The position numbers and the translations under genes are program-made. This document shows, piece by piece, positions 6,208 through 12,881 of a stretch of 12,881 bases of DNA. The notes beneath the pieces are model-generated. The model saw only the letters and a list, made by a program, of their open reading frames with translations. It had not been told where the DNA came from and did no database searches. The first letter of the stretch is position 1; each line of letters begins with the position of its first letter. This DNA comes from JBMNHG01 sp045627705 (GTDB lineage Bacteria; Verrucomicrobiota; Kiritimatiellia; RFP12; JBMNHG01), in NCBI GenBank assembly GCA_045627705.1, contig JAZQOE010000163.1:1-12881 (forward strand), given 5' to 3'.

Positions 6208-8135
6208 TAATCTGTGGAATCTGGAATTTCAATTTCCGCAACGTCGCCGACAAGTTCGACGCGGCCGTAACCGGTGACATCTTCGAAGCGCACATTTGAG
6301 ACGGTGTGATTCTCGTCGTGCGCCTCGATTCGCACTGGCGGCAGCGGCAGACATGCCGGAAGATGGATGTTCTTCAGCGACACATTGCGGATTGTCCCCG
6401 AATCCGGGAAGTCAAAGAAGACCGAGATCGGCATTGTCTTGACAATCAGGAAAATGTCCCACCGCCCAAGTTCGTGGATGCGTATATCCTCGAACACAAC
6501 ATCCTCGATGGTACATTCGTTCGATGCCTGGACGCAAATAACGCAATCGGCCCAGTAGCTTGTCGTCTCGGTTGCCTCCAGCGTGGTGTGCAGGATGTCG
6601 ATGTCGCGGAATGAAAGGTTCTTGAACTTCGCAGGTGCCTTCGAGCATTCGTAGCCCACGCGGAAGACGTTGGCGACATCGCACCAAAGCGTGCATGACG
6701 CGACATCAATGTTTTCGCACCACCACTTGGGAGCGAAACAATCGTCCTGACAGCGTACAAAGCAATCGCGGATGCGGATGTCGCGGCAGCTGCAAAGGTC
6801 TATGCCATCGTCGTTGATCACTCTTCCGCCAAGTATCTTCACGCCTTCGATCATGCCGCCTTCGACGTTTGCGAAGGTGAGTGTCCAGCCCCATGGCGAA
6901 AGCATGGCTACATCTCGCACGGCAACATTTCGTCCCGTGACACGCACCATGTTGCCGGAGCAGTTCAGGTCATCGGAAGGACGCGGCCCCTTCTGCCAAG
7001 GCCACGGCGCACCGCTGATCATGCCGCGCCCGCGAATGCATGCGTTATCGCCATCCACCAATACCGCGCCTTCAAGCACTGCGCCGCCGGCGATGTAGAG
7101 CGTCTGCCCCGCGCCAACCTGCGTGACATCCCTATGGTGCAAGCCTGGGCCAATGTAGATCACGCCGGGATCGGTGTCTTTCGGCGCGTCCTTCTCATAC
7201 GGACGGGCGGCGATGATCAGCGTACGATGGCGTCCATTCGGCTCGAAGGAAACATCGCAAGGGGCATTGAGCCTGAAGCGGAAGACGCGCTCGGAAACCT
7301 GTTCGACCATCGCGTTCATGCGACGCGGCCAAACGCGCGGATCATTGGGCTTAAGGTCCGCCGCAAGCAATTCGACCTCGACCGTGACTTCTCCCTCGGC
7401 CTCGAATGAAGCGAACGCATACGGGAAGCGGACTTCCTCTGCCAGGCGCTCTTGCGGTTTCGGCGTTTCGATGGCATCGACAGGAATACCGTTTACGCTT
7501 ACGCGATAGTCGGTCGATTTCGGCATTTCGTCCGGCATCCGCCATGTCACGATGCGCGGGGTGGGGGACGCCGATCCATCCGCTTGCGCACTATTGGCGG
7601 CGGCATCGTTCGCGGATGCATTTTCGCTCGGTGCGGGACCATTCAGCAAATCGACCACCTGCTTCTGGACATCGGCGATTGCGTCGAGTCGCAGATGCGG
7701 GTCGAGAACCGTGAAGACATCGCCAGTCTTGCGCTGCTCGTAGATGCGGATTGTTCCGCCGGATTCATGCGGGCGCGCGTCACGCTCGACAAGTTGCCTG
7801 CTGCGCTCGAGCATCACGGCGAGGACATAGACCACATTCGCCATCGAAGGATCGTCGAGTTCCACGAGACGCCTCAGCAACTGCTCGGCGGATTCCTTGT
7901 GGACTGGTTCCGTCTTCGCCGACTTTTCCGGAGCGACATACGCGCCTTGCCAAACGCTGAAGGGCTTGTTCTCCTCGGTGATTTTCCCCGACCAACAAGG
8001 CATGCAGCAGTCTTCGCGTGTGAAGCCTTCGATCGTGTCGTAGAGTGCCGATACGCACTCCTGGCCATCCTCGAAGGGTTTGCCGCAGATCGTACACACA
8101 TGCCCGCGCGGGCGGATGTTCCATTCGTGAGCCAT
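6207..8135 (-). CDS. Zinc-ribbon-like domain fused to a GH28-like right-handed beta-helix protein (642 aa)
   Basis: Two unlike parts are joined in one frame. Residues 1-165 form a Cys-rich domain, C14-x2-C17 and C43/C44...C47-W, then a LAVMLERSRQL helix and a YEQRKTGDVF...DPHLRL segment; this resembles small stand-alone proteins I associate with PVC bacteria, function unknown. An Ala/Asn/Ser/Pro linker (166-194) leads to a DYRVSVNG beta domain and a beta-helix (about 325-630) with repeated I..V...I patterns, like polygalacturonases. The GH28-type acids appear as NDDGID (D442, D443) and QDD (D464, D465). The usual HG and RIK motifs are not evident, so activity on galacturonan is uncertain. There is no signal peptide. 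The start is backed by AAGGA at 8143-8147, 7 bases before the ATG. It lies 52 bases after the DUF2851 gene and is the last gene of the operon. Confidence 0.85.
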   Translation of the reverse strand: MAHEWNIRPRGHVCTICGKPFEDGQECVSALYDTIEGFTREDCCMPCWSGKITEENKPFSVWQGAYVAPEKSAKTEPVHKESAEQLLRRLVELDDPSMANVVYVLAVMLERSRQLVERDARPHESGGTIRIYEQRKTGDVFTVLDPHLRLDAIADVQKQVVDLLNGPAPSENASANDAAANSAQADGSASPTPRIVTWRMPDEMPKSTDYRVSVNGIPVDAIETPKPQERLAEEVRFPYAFASFEAEGEVTVEVELLAADLKPNDPRVWPRRMNAMVEQVSERVFRFRLNAPCDVSFEPNGRHRTLIIAARPYEKDAPKDTDPGVIYIGPGLHHRDVTQVGAGQTLYIAGGAVLEGAVLVDGDNACIRGRGMISGAPWPWQKGPRPSDDLNCSGNMVRVTGRNVAVRDVAMLSPWGWTLTFANVEGGMIEGVKILGGRVINDDGIDLCSCRDIRIRDCFVRCQDDCFAPKWWCENIDVASCTLWCDVANVFRVGYECSKAPAKFKNLSFRDIDILHTTLEATETTSYWADCVICVQASNECTIEDVVFEDIRIHELGRWDIFLIVKTMPISVFFDFPDSGTIRNVSLKNIHLPACLPLPPVRIEAHDENHTVSNVRFEDVTGYGRVELVGDVAEIEIPDSTD

Positions 8136-8187
8136 GAGAAATTCCTTAAGGGATTAAGCGCTTGATAGCGTCGATGTCCTTTTTGAA

Positions 8188-9609
8188 TCAACCTTTTAGG
8201 AAAGCGGGTAGGGCGCAGCCTTCGCAGCCGCATTTCGCGCGGAGACAGAAGTCTGCGAACAGCTGGAGCAACCCGTGCTGTAGCAGTCCGTCGTTTTGGT
8301 AAAGGGCGGGATTGTGGTCGCGTCCGAGCAGGTGGTTTGCGGCGATGCGCATTGGCGTGCTGTCGTCTTCCGGCGGCAGGGTGGCAGGACAATCCTTCAT
8401 CGCGCCCGTGGCAACGAGTATCGGCGCAAGCAGGTTCGTGTAGATTGCGGCCGCACGGTTCCGGCCGATGAGCGTCGCGCTGGCGCGTTCGTTGCGCGCG
8501 CCGGCGAGCGACAGGTGACGCGCCCAATAGTCCATTGTCAGCCCCGTAAGGAATGCGGTCGATTTCTTCAGGAAGAGTTCGGGGGACTCTGCGTACATTC
8601 CCGCGAAGAATGAGATGGGGTCGCGATTGTTCGCGAAAAGGGCGGCGGCGGATGCAAGGCGTCGCGCGGGATGGTTCATCGGCCGTGTTGCATCGAGCGC
8701 CCATGAAATGTGCGCATCCGGTTTTTCCGAATCGTCGTGCCACCATGCGTCCCAGAGGGAACGGATGAAATCGCGTGATTCGTCGTCACGCCCCGAATCA
8801 GCCTGTGGAAGAAGTCCTGCGGCGCCGAGCAATCGCGCATAGTGCTTTTCAGGCGGCGCGCCGTTTTCCCACGAGGCGAGCGGCACGATCGCGGCGAGTT
8901 CGCGGCACGCCGCGGAATTGCGCTTGTAGCCGAGGGCGGCGAGAAACTCGGAGTAGAAGACCTGGGAAGGATCGTCAGACGAAGCAATCAGCGCCCGCAT
9001 GCGCTCGCACTTCCGTTCGAAACGATGGCGTCCAGCGATTTCAAGCAATGCCTTTGCGTGGTCGGGATTCCCCGCGAGCGCTATCGCGCAAGGGCGCGGA
9101 GTGTCTGGCTGAACCGCGAATGGATACGCGGCGAGATCAATATCGTCGAACGAGAACCACGGCATCTCGGCAAGCGCCGCGCGGAGTCCGATCTGCAGGC
9201 AGCCCACAGGCAAGCCTTCCGGTGCCGATGCTGGTGAGGGCATTCTGTAGGTAACATGCGCGATTACGTTCCCATAGCGCGGATCGCTGGCATGGGCGTG
9301 GGCCGTCCAATCGCCAGGCCTGACATGGATTTCAACGTCGCCGGTGACAATGCGCTTTTCCTGTCCTACCTTTATCACCGCGTCGAGGAAATCGGGACCC
9401 GCCTCGAGATTCCATCGGCCGGGGTCGATAATTTCGATCGCCTCGCGGTCTGCGGTTTCAAGCGCGCGTGGACGGAGGCGCTTGTCGAACCAGATGCATT
9501 GCAGGTGCCGTTCGTTCCAACGGTTTCCAGCGGCATAGATCGCGGCGGGCTCGCGAATCCAGCTTTCCGCCGGAGTGCATGCGTCAAGAAGCGCCTCGTA
9601 ATCTTGCAT
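8188..9609 (-). CDS. DUF2851 family protein (473 aa)
   Basis: A cytoplasmic protein of unknown function, recognised by the DUF2851 signature: NERHLQCIW (32-40), PGRWNLEAGPDF (63-74), GDVEIHVRPGDW (90-101), HAH (104-106) and D109...Y112...NVIAHV (114-119). The family is known mainly from Bacteroidota and PVC genomes at roughly 430-480 aa, so the length is normal. The C-terminus carries four cysteines, C455, C460, C462 and C465, in a CxxxxCxCxxC arrangement that could bind a metal. The conserved D73 and E93-x-H95 resemble a nuclease-type metal site, but this is conjecture. The ATG is preceded by GGGAG at 9615-9619, with a 5-base spacer. Only 12 bases separate it from the upstream TIM-barrel gene, so the two are almost certainly co-transcribed. 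Confidence 0.9.
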   Translation of the reverse strand: MQDYEALLDACTPAESWIREPAAIYAAGNRWNERHLQCIWFDKRLRPRALETADREAIEIIDPGRWNLEAGPDFLDAVIKVGQEKRIVTGDVEIHVRPGDWTAHAHASDPRYGNVIAHVTYRMPSPASAPEGLPVGCLQIGLRAALAEMPWFSFDDIDLAAYPFAVQPDTPRPCAIALAGNPDHAKALLEIAGRHRFERKCERMRALIASSDDPSQVFYSEFLAALGYKRNSAACRELAAIVPLASWENGAPPEKHYARLLGAAGLLPQADSGRDDESRDFIRSLWDAWWHDDSEKPDAHISWALDATRPMNHPARRLASAAALFANNRDPISFFAGMYAESPELFLKKSTAFLTGLTMDYWARHLSLAGARNERASATLIGRNRAAAIYTNLLAPILVATGAMKDCPATLPPEDDSTPMRIAANHLLGRDHNPALYQNDGLLQHGLLQLFADFCLRAKCGCEGCALPAFLKG

Positions 9610-9621
9610 GTTCGCTCCCGA

Positions 9622-11625
9622 TTACATCGCACGGACAAGAACCGCGTGCCATGCGGGAATGGTGTGGATGGAAACGTTCACTTCGTCAGATTGCCAGTTG
9701 TCATGGTTGCAGAGGACCTCCCATGAACCAGTGTCGGAGAGTGTTCCAAGAGCAACCGGTTCGGGATTGCGGTAGCGTAGCGTCACGCCTTCCGCGGCAT
9801 CGTTCGAAAGGTTGAGCAATACCGCCGCAGGGTGTCCTTGCGCATCGCGGCGCGCCCAGACCGCGACCTTGTGGAAGCTGGTGACTTGCACCGGCAACTT
9901 CTCGTGCGAAATCCAGTCGGCGAGACGTTGCAGCTGCGCGACCTTCGGCATGCTTGCGAGCATATCCCACGGATAATGGCCAAGCACTGCGACACGTCCT
10001 CCAAGGTGGTTCTCGAAAACACCTGCGCAAATGCCGCATGGCTTGAGGTTGAAGTCGATCGCTTCGGCAAGCGGACGCGCTCCATCGGCGGTTGCCTCGA
10101 GGAATGCGGTCTCTTGCGGCCAGAACGATGGACGGCAATCACGGATCCTTCCGGCAAAGCGGCCGTTGATCGGATCGGGAAGATAGCGTTCGCGCAGATC
10201 GACAGTGCGCTTGCCCGCGACCTTCCAGCCTGTCATGTCTCCAAGTCCGATGCTGTTGAGATATTCGAGTGTGGGGAAGTCGATGATCGCACCCTTCGCG
10301 AGAAACTCGCGGAGTTCACTTGTGTTCCATTCGCGCAGGGAATGCGATTCGATTGTCGCGGCTAGCGCGGAATCGCGACCGAAGGCGGCAGGCGTCCCAA
10401 AGCGGCAGAGACCGTAGAAGCAGTTGATGTCGCCGCCCCAACCGCCCCAGCCTGGCCATTCGCCATCTGGCGCCATCGAGGCGAAATGCAATGGTGTGAA
10501 GGGCGTCCAGATACCTTCGCACTTCGAGGCGCCGCACGTGGCGACAACCTGCTCGAAGAAGGGGCGCATCTTCGCCGTCGCCTTAAGGAACGGAAGCGCT
10601 TCCTCGGCGGGATTGCCGGCGATGTCGAGAACATTCAACGCCGCTCCGGTACAACCTGCGCCAAGCGCGCCGCTAATCTCGGCGGTAAAGATGGTGCGGC
10701 TCTTGCCGAGACCGTGATAGGGGAAGTTCTCGTGTTCGTACTGGATGTCCGTGACGGTCTTTGGAAGGAATGAAATCTGACGGCCGACAGAAAGGAGCTT
10801 GTCGAAAAACTGCCCGGGGATGTCATCGAGGTAGAAGCCGCCGCCTGGGCGATGCTTCACATTGCGGTGGAGCGGACCGGACATGGCGTCGAACCAATCC
10901 TTGTCGAGGTAGCCGCTGTAGTTGATTTCACCTGTCATAAGGCCAAGCTCAATCGAGTCATCGACAGAATCGACGGCATCGCGGATGAGCTTGAGCGTAT
11001 CCGACACGAGCGCATGGTTGCGTTTCAGCCACTTCCGGCGCAATGCCAGGCGATCAGCGAGGGGGTCGGACTTCGCGAAGGCTTCGAGAAGGGATTCGCG
11101 TGTCCATTCGCGGCCCGTCTGCGCGGAAAACTCCGCAAGGCAGCGTGGACAGAAGCAGGCGAAGGAAATGAGCGGGGAGTGCGATTCCATGCGGAGGTCG
11201 TCATCGACCCAGATAAAGTCGGGCTTCGCCGATGCGAGCGCCTTGTAGGTGTCGCGGATGTAGTTCTTCACGTCAGGATCGGCAGGGCAGTAGCAGCCAG
11301 TCGAGATTGTGCCAGACTTATCGACGAGATGCTGCCAGGGTTCGGCGAGGGCATTCGGTGCGTTCTCTTCGAGGTGGCCGATAGTCGGGAGGTGGTTGAT
11401 GCCAGTGACGAGTCCGCGCGCCTTGAATTGCGGGATGACCGTCTTCAGTTTTTCGGAGAGTTCGAGAATGCGCTGCATTGGCAGTGGCGTGTGCGTCTGC
11501 GACGTAAACAGCGCGACCTCGTTGAAGAGTCCAGGGCACTCGTCAAGCGCCCTCATCAAATCGGCTAGCGCCGCTTCGTTTTCCCATATCGTGACATGTA
11601 TGCGGAGAGAGAGTCTGAAATCCAT
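9622..11625 (-). CDS. Putative TIM-barrel glycosidase-like protein, uncharacterised (667 aa)
   Basis: A large protein without signal peptide or membrane segments. Its layout suggests a TIM-barrel hydrolase with C-terminal beta domains. The motif FIWVDDDLRMESH (D141-D143, H149), followed by CFCPRCLAEF (C157, C159, C162), resembles the Cys-rich segment near the barrel of GH42-like and other clan GH-A relatives. A later GALGAGCTGAALN segment and a glycine/tryptophan-rich PDGEWPGWGGWGGD stretch fit a sugar-binding cleft. The family and substrate are not established. I chose the ATG at 11625 because AAAGGA (11635-11640) lies 9 bases upstream. The frame also stays open to GTG 11667, with ATGs at 11661 and 11643, but these lack a ribosome-binding site. 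It is the first gene of the minus-strand operon, and an RNA hairpin covers its ribosome-binding site. Confidence 0.75.
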   Translation of the reverse strand: MDFRLSLRIHVTIWENEAALADLMRALDECPGLFNEVALFTSQTHTPLPMQRILELSEKLKTVIPQFKARGLVTGINHLPTIGHLEENAPNALAEPWQHLVDKSGTISTGCYCPADPDVKNYIRDTYKALASAKPDFIWVDDDLRMESHSPLISFACFCPRCLAEFSAQTGREWTRESLLEAFAKSDPLADRLALRRKWLKRNHALVSDTLKLIRDAVDSVDDSIELGLMTGEINYSGYLDKDWFDAMSGPLHRNVKHRPGGGFYLDDIPGQFFDKLLSVGRQISFLPKTVTDIQYEHENFPYHGLGKSRTIFTAEISGALGAGCTGAALNVLDIAGNPAEEALPFLKATAKMRPFFEQVVATCGASKCEGIWTPFTPLHFASMAPDGEWPGWGGWGGDINCFYGLCRFGTPAAFGRDSALAATIESHSLREWNTSELREFLAKGAIIDFPTLEYLNSIGLGDMTGWKVAGKRTVDLRERYLPDPINGRFAGRIRDCRPSFWPQETAFLEATADGARPLAEAIDFNLKPCGICAGVFENHLGGRVAVLGHYPWDMLASMPKVAQLQRLADWISHEKLPVQVTSFHKVAVWARRDAQGHPAAVLLNLSNDAAEGVTLRYRNPEPVALGTLSDTGSWEVLCNHDNWQSDEVNVSIHTIPAWHAVLVRAM

Positions 11626-11627
11626 GA

Positions 11628-11690
11628 CCAAGTTTCCTTTCATTTGCAGGAAGGGTAGCATATCCACGCATTCAGTGAAAGGAAACTTGG
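11628..11690 (-). promoter_or_regulatory. Perfect 15-bp inverted repeat burying the ribosome-binding site of the TIM-barrel gene
   Basis: CCAAGTTTCCTTTCA (11628-11642) and its exact reverse complement (11676-11690) are separated by 33 bases. In the minus-strand transcript the second arm contains the ribosome-binding site AAAGGA (11635-11640) and ends two bases before the ATG at 11625. Folding would block translation start. The 33-base loop contains GTG 11667 and ATG 11661 in the same frame. Alternatively the arms may be a DNA operator pair. Confidence 0.6.
11635..11640 (-). promoter_or_regulatory. Ribosome-binding site that decides the start of the TIM-barrel gene
   Basis: AAAGGA lies 9 bases before the ATG at 11625. 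The upstream in-frame starts at 11667, 11661 and 11643 have no comparable site. Confidence 0.6.
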
Positions 11691-11749
11691 CGAATCAACC
11701 AGCCATCGTTCATGTGCGATTGTTTGCGAGTATGAATTTTCGCTTAATC

Positions 11750-11779
11750 TTGAATGCGGCGTGCCAGATAGTGTATCCT
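11750..11779 (+). promoter_or_regulatory. Possible sigma-70 type promoter of purC
   Basis: TTGAAT (11750-11755) and TATCCT (11774-11779) are 18 bases apart, each matching the consensus at four of six positions, and end 43 bases before the purC ATG. The position between divergent genes supports it. No PurR-like operator was identified. Confidence 0.3.
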
Positions 11780-11822
11780 CACCAAATCGCTTTTACGCTT
11801 ATCCTACGAAAGGGTTCCAGCA

Positions 11823-12785
11823 ATGATCTCCGAGTCCCGCATTCGCGCCGAGCTTGATAATGTGCTTACAGATGCCGATTTCCCCGAGTTCGGGGCGAAG
11901 CGTGTTTCCGGCAAGGTCCGCGACAGTTATCTGCTCGACGGCCGCCGCGTGCTTGTCACTACCGACCGTATTTCCGCATTCGACCGCATTCTTGGCGCCA
12001 TTCCATTCAAGGGCCAGGTGTTGAACCAGCTTGCCGCGTTTTGGTTCGAGAAGACGCGCGACATCGTTCCCAACCATGTCATCTCCGTGCCTGATCCGAG
12101 CATCATGGTTGTTTCCGAATGCGGGCAGCTTCCGCTTGAATTCATCGTTCGCGGCTACATTACGGGCGTCACGAAGACTTCGGCCTGGACGAACTACCAG
12201 CTCGGCGTTCGCAACTTCTGCGGCAATCCGCTTCCCGATGGCCTGCGGAAGGATCAGAAGTTGGACCATCCGATCCTGACGCCCACCACCAAGCACGAGG
12301 TCCACGACCGCAACATCTCGCGCGACGAGGCGATTGGCGAAGGCTTGATCGACGCCGCCACCTTCGATGCCGCCCGCGACATTTGCTTCAAGCTTTTCGA
12401 GGCCGGCACCAGGCAGGCCGCCGCAAACGGCATGATCCTGGTCGATACAAAGTACGAGATCGGCACCCTGAACGGCAGGCTCGTCGTGAGCGATGAAATC
12501 CATACGCCGGATTCATCGCGCTACTGGTATGCCTCCGACTATGCAGCCCGTTTCGCCGCCGGCGAGGAGCAGCGCAAGCTCGACAAGGAGTACGTGCGCG
12601 AATGGCTCGCCGCCCGCGGTTTCCGCGGCGATGGCGAACCGCCAGCCCTTACCGACGATGTGCGCGTCGAAGCGGCCAAGCGCTACATCGAGGCGTACGA
12701 ACGCATCACCGGCCTAGAGTTCAAGCCCGTCGAAGGCCCGATCCGCGAGCGCGTCCGCGCTGCACTGGCCAAGATCCTCAAGTAA
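11823..12785 (+). CDS. purC: Phosphoribosylaminoimidazole-succinocarboxamide synthase (SAICAR synthase)
   Basis: A cytoplasmic enzyme of de novo purine synthesis that joins CAIR and aspartate with ATP to give SAICAR. The 320-aa length fits the longer, yeast-like SAICAR synthase class rather than the short form of about 240 aa. Signatures in order are SGKVRDSY (29-36, nucleotide-binding loop), TTDRISAFD (46-54), LPLEFIVRGYITG (about 102-114), ILVDTKYEIG, and SDEIHTPDSSRYW (223-235, the substrate and metal-binding segment with D224 and E225). The ATG follows AAAGGG (11809-11814) by 8 bases. It is divergent from the TIM-barrel operon, sharing a gap of about 130 bases outside the hairpin. No other purine gene is visible here. 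Confidence 0.97.
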   Translation: MISESRIRAELDNVLTDADFPEFGAKRVSGKVRDSYLLDGRRVLVTTDRISAFDRILGAIPFKGQVLNQLAAFWFEKTRDIVPNHVISVPDPSIMVVSECGQLPLEFIVRGYITGVTKTSAWTNYQLGVRNFCGNPLPDGLRKDQKLDHPILTPTTKHEVHDRNISRDEAIGEGLIDAATFDAARDICFKLFEAGTRQAAANGMILVDTKYEIGTLNGRLVVSDEIHTPDSSRYWYASDYAARFAAGEEQRKLDKEYVREWLAARGFRGDGEPPALTDDVRVEAAKRYIEAYERITGLEFKPVEGPIRERVRAALAKILK

Positions 12786-12790
12786 TCCCC

Positions 12791-12809
12791 GGGCTTGGTC
12801 GCCAAGCCC
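12791..12809 (+). terminator. Hairpin just after purC, possible terminator
   Basis: A perfect 8-bp stem, GGGCTTGG/CCAAGCCC, with a 3-base loop begins 6 bases after the purC stop codon. No T run follows, so it may stabilise the 3' end, or stop transcription only with Rho or another factor. Confidence 0.45.
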
Positions 12810-12850
12810 ATGCTGTTCAAGCCAAAGGCATCTGGGATTTCGTTGGTGTC

Positions 12851-12874
12851 AAAAAAAACGGCGCGCCGCGTTTT
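12851..12874. terminator. Palindrome flanked by A and T tracts, possible bidirectional terminator
   Basis: An A8 tract precedes CGGCGCGCCG, followed by CG and a T4 tract. Outer AAAACG/CGTTTT arms can pair across the GC core. The tracts on both sides would suit termination in either direction at the end of purC, but the stem is imperfect. Confidence 0.4.
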
Positions 12875-12881
12875 GGGGTTT

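Noticed and set aside
7452..8165. 237-codon plus-strand frame opposite the zinc-ribbon/beta-helix gene
   Set aside because: It is a mirror frame of a protein with clear CxxC and beta-helix patterns; no independent support.
10852..11568. 238-codon plus-strand frame opposite the TIM-barrel gene
   Set aside because: It has no ribosome-binding site or recognisable motif and mirrors the codon structure of the opposite gene.
11626..11667. Longer start (GTG 11667) for the TIM-barrel gene
   Set aside because: No ribosome-binding site precedes 11667, 11661 or 11643, whereas AAAGGA is well placed for ATG 11625. It is kept only as a possible leader frame.
11799..12503. 234-codon minus-strand frame opposite purC
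   Set aside because: purC is unambiguous on the plus strand; this frame has no family features.

Overview
The window reads as a GC-rich chromosomal segment from a carbohydrate-degrading bacterium, most likely of the PVC group (Verrucomicrobiota, Kiritimatiellota or Lentisphaerota). This is inferred from a URO-D-like protein of a type common in those genomes, a polygalacturonase-like beta-helix protein, DUF2851, and a small Cys-rich N-terminal domain that I associate with PVC genomes. No rRNA gene or other phylogenetic marker is present, so the placement is tentative. No tRNA, rRNA, CRISPR array or intact transposase was seen.

Left block (20-5344, plus strand). A GH2 beta-galactosidase (LacZ type, 1065 aa) is followed after 30 bases by a URO-D-like protein of unknown function. 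After another 30 bases comes uppP (undecaprenyl-diphosphatase). The spacing and shared direction suggest one transcript, closed by a clear Rho-independent terminator at 5368-5405. The link between sugar hydrolysis, a possible corrinoid or methyl-transfer protein, and lipid-carrier recycling may be only positional.

Middle (5345-6206). This is an 862-base island without an intact gene, and it looks like a scar of foreign DNA. It holds a 23-base tandem repeat, a second pair of imperfect direct repeats and a 76-base palindromic hairpin. On the minus strand it has remnants of two overlapping reading frames, and on the plus strand a 43-codon fragment resembling the start of DUF2513.

Right block (6207-11625, minus strand, read right to left). 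Three genes form an apparent operon. The first is a TIM-barrel, glycosidase-like protein (667 aa with the start chosen here). The second is a DUF2851 protein, 12 bases downstream. The third is a polygalacturonase-like beta-helix fused behind a Cys-rich zinc-ribbon-like domain. None shows a signal peptide, which points to cytoplasmic processing of an imported glycan. The leader of the first gene carries a perfect 15-bp inverted repeat that would bury its ribosome-binding site and end two bases before the start codon. This is the most striking regulatory feature of the window.

Right end. The divergent gene purC (SAICAR synthase, purine synthesis) fills 11823-12785 and is followed by two palindromes that may be terminators.
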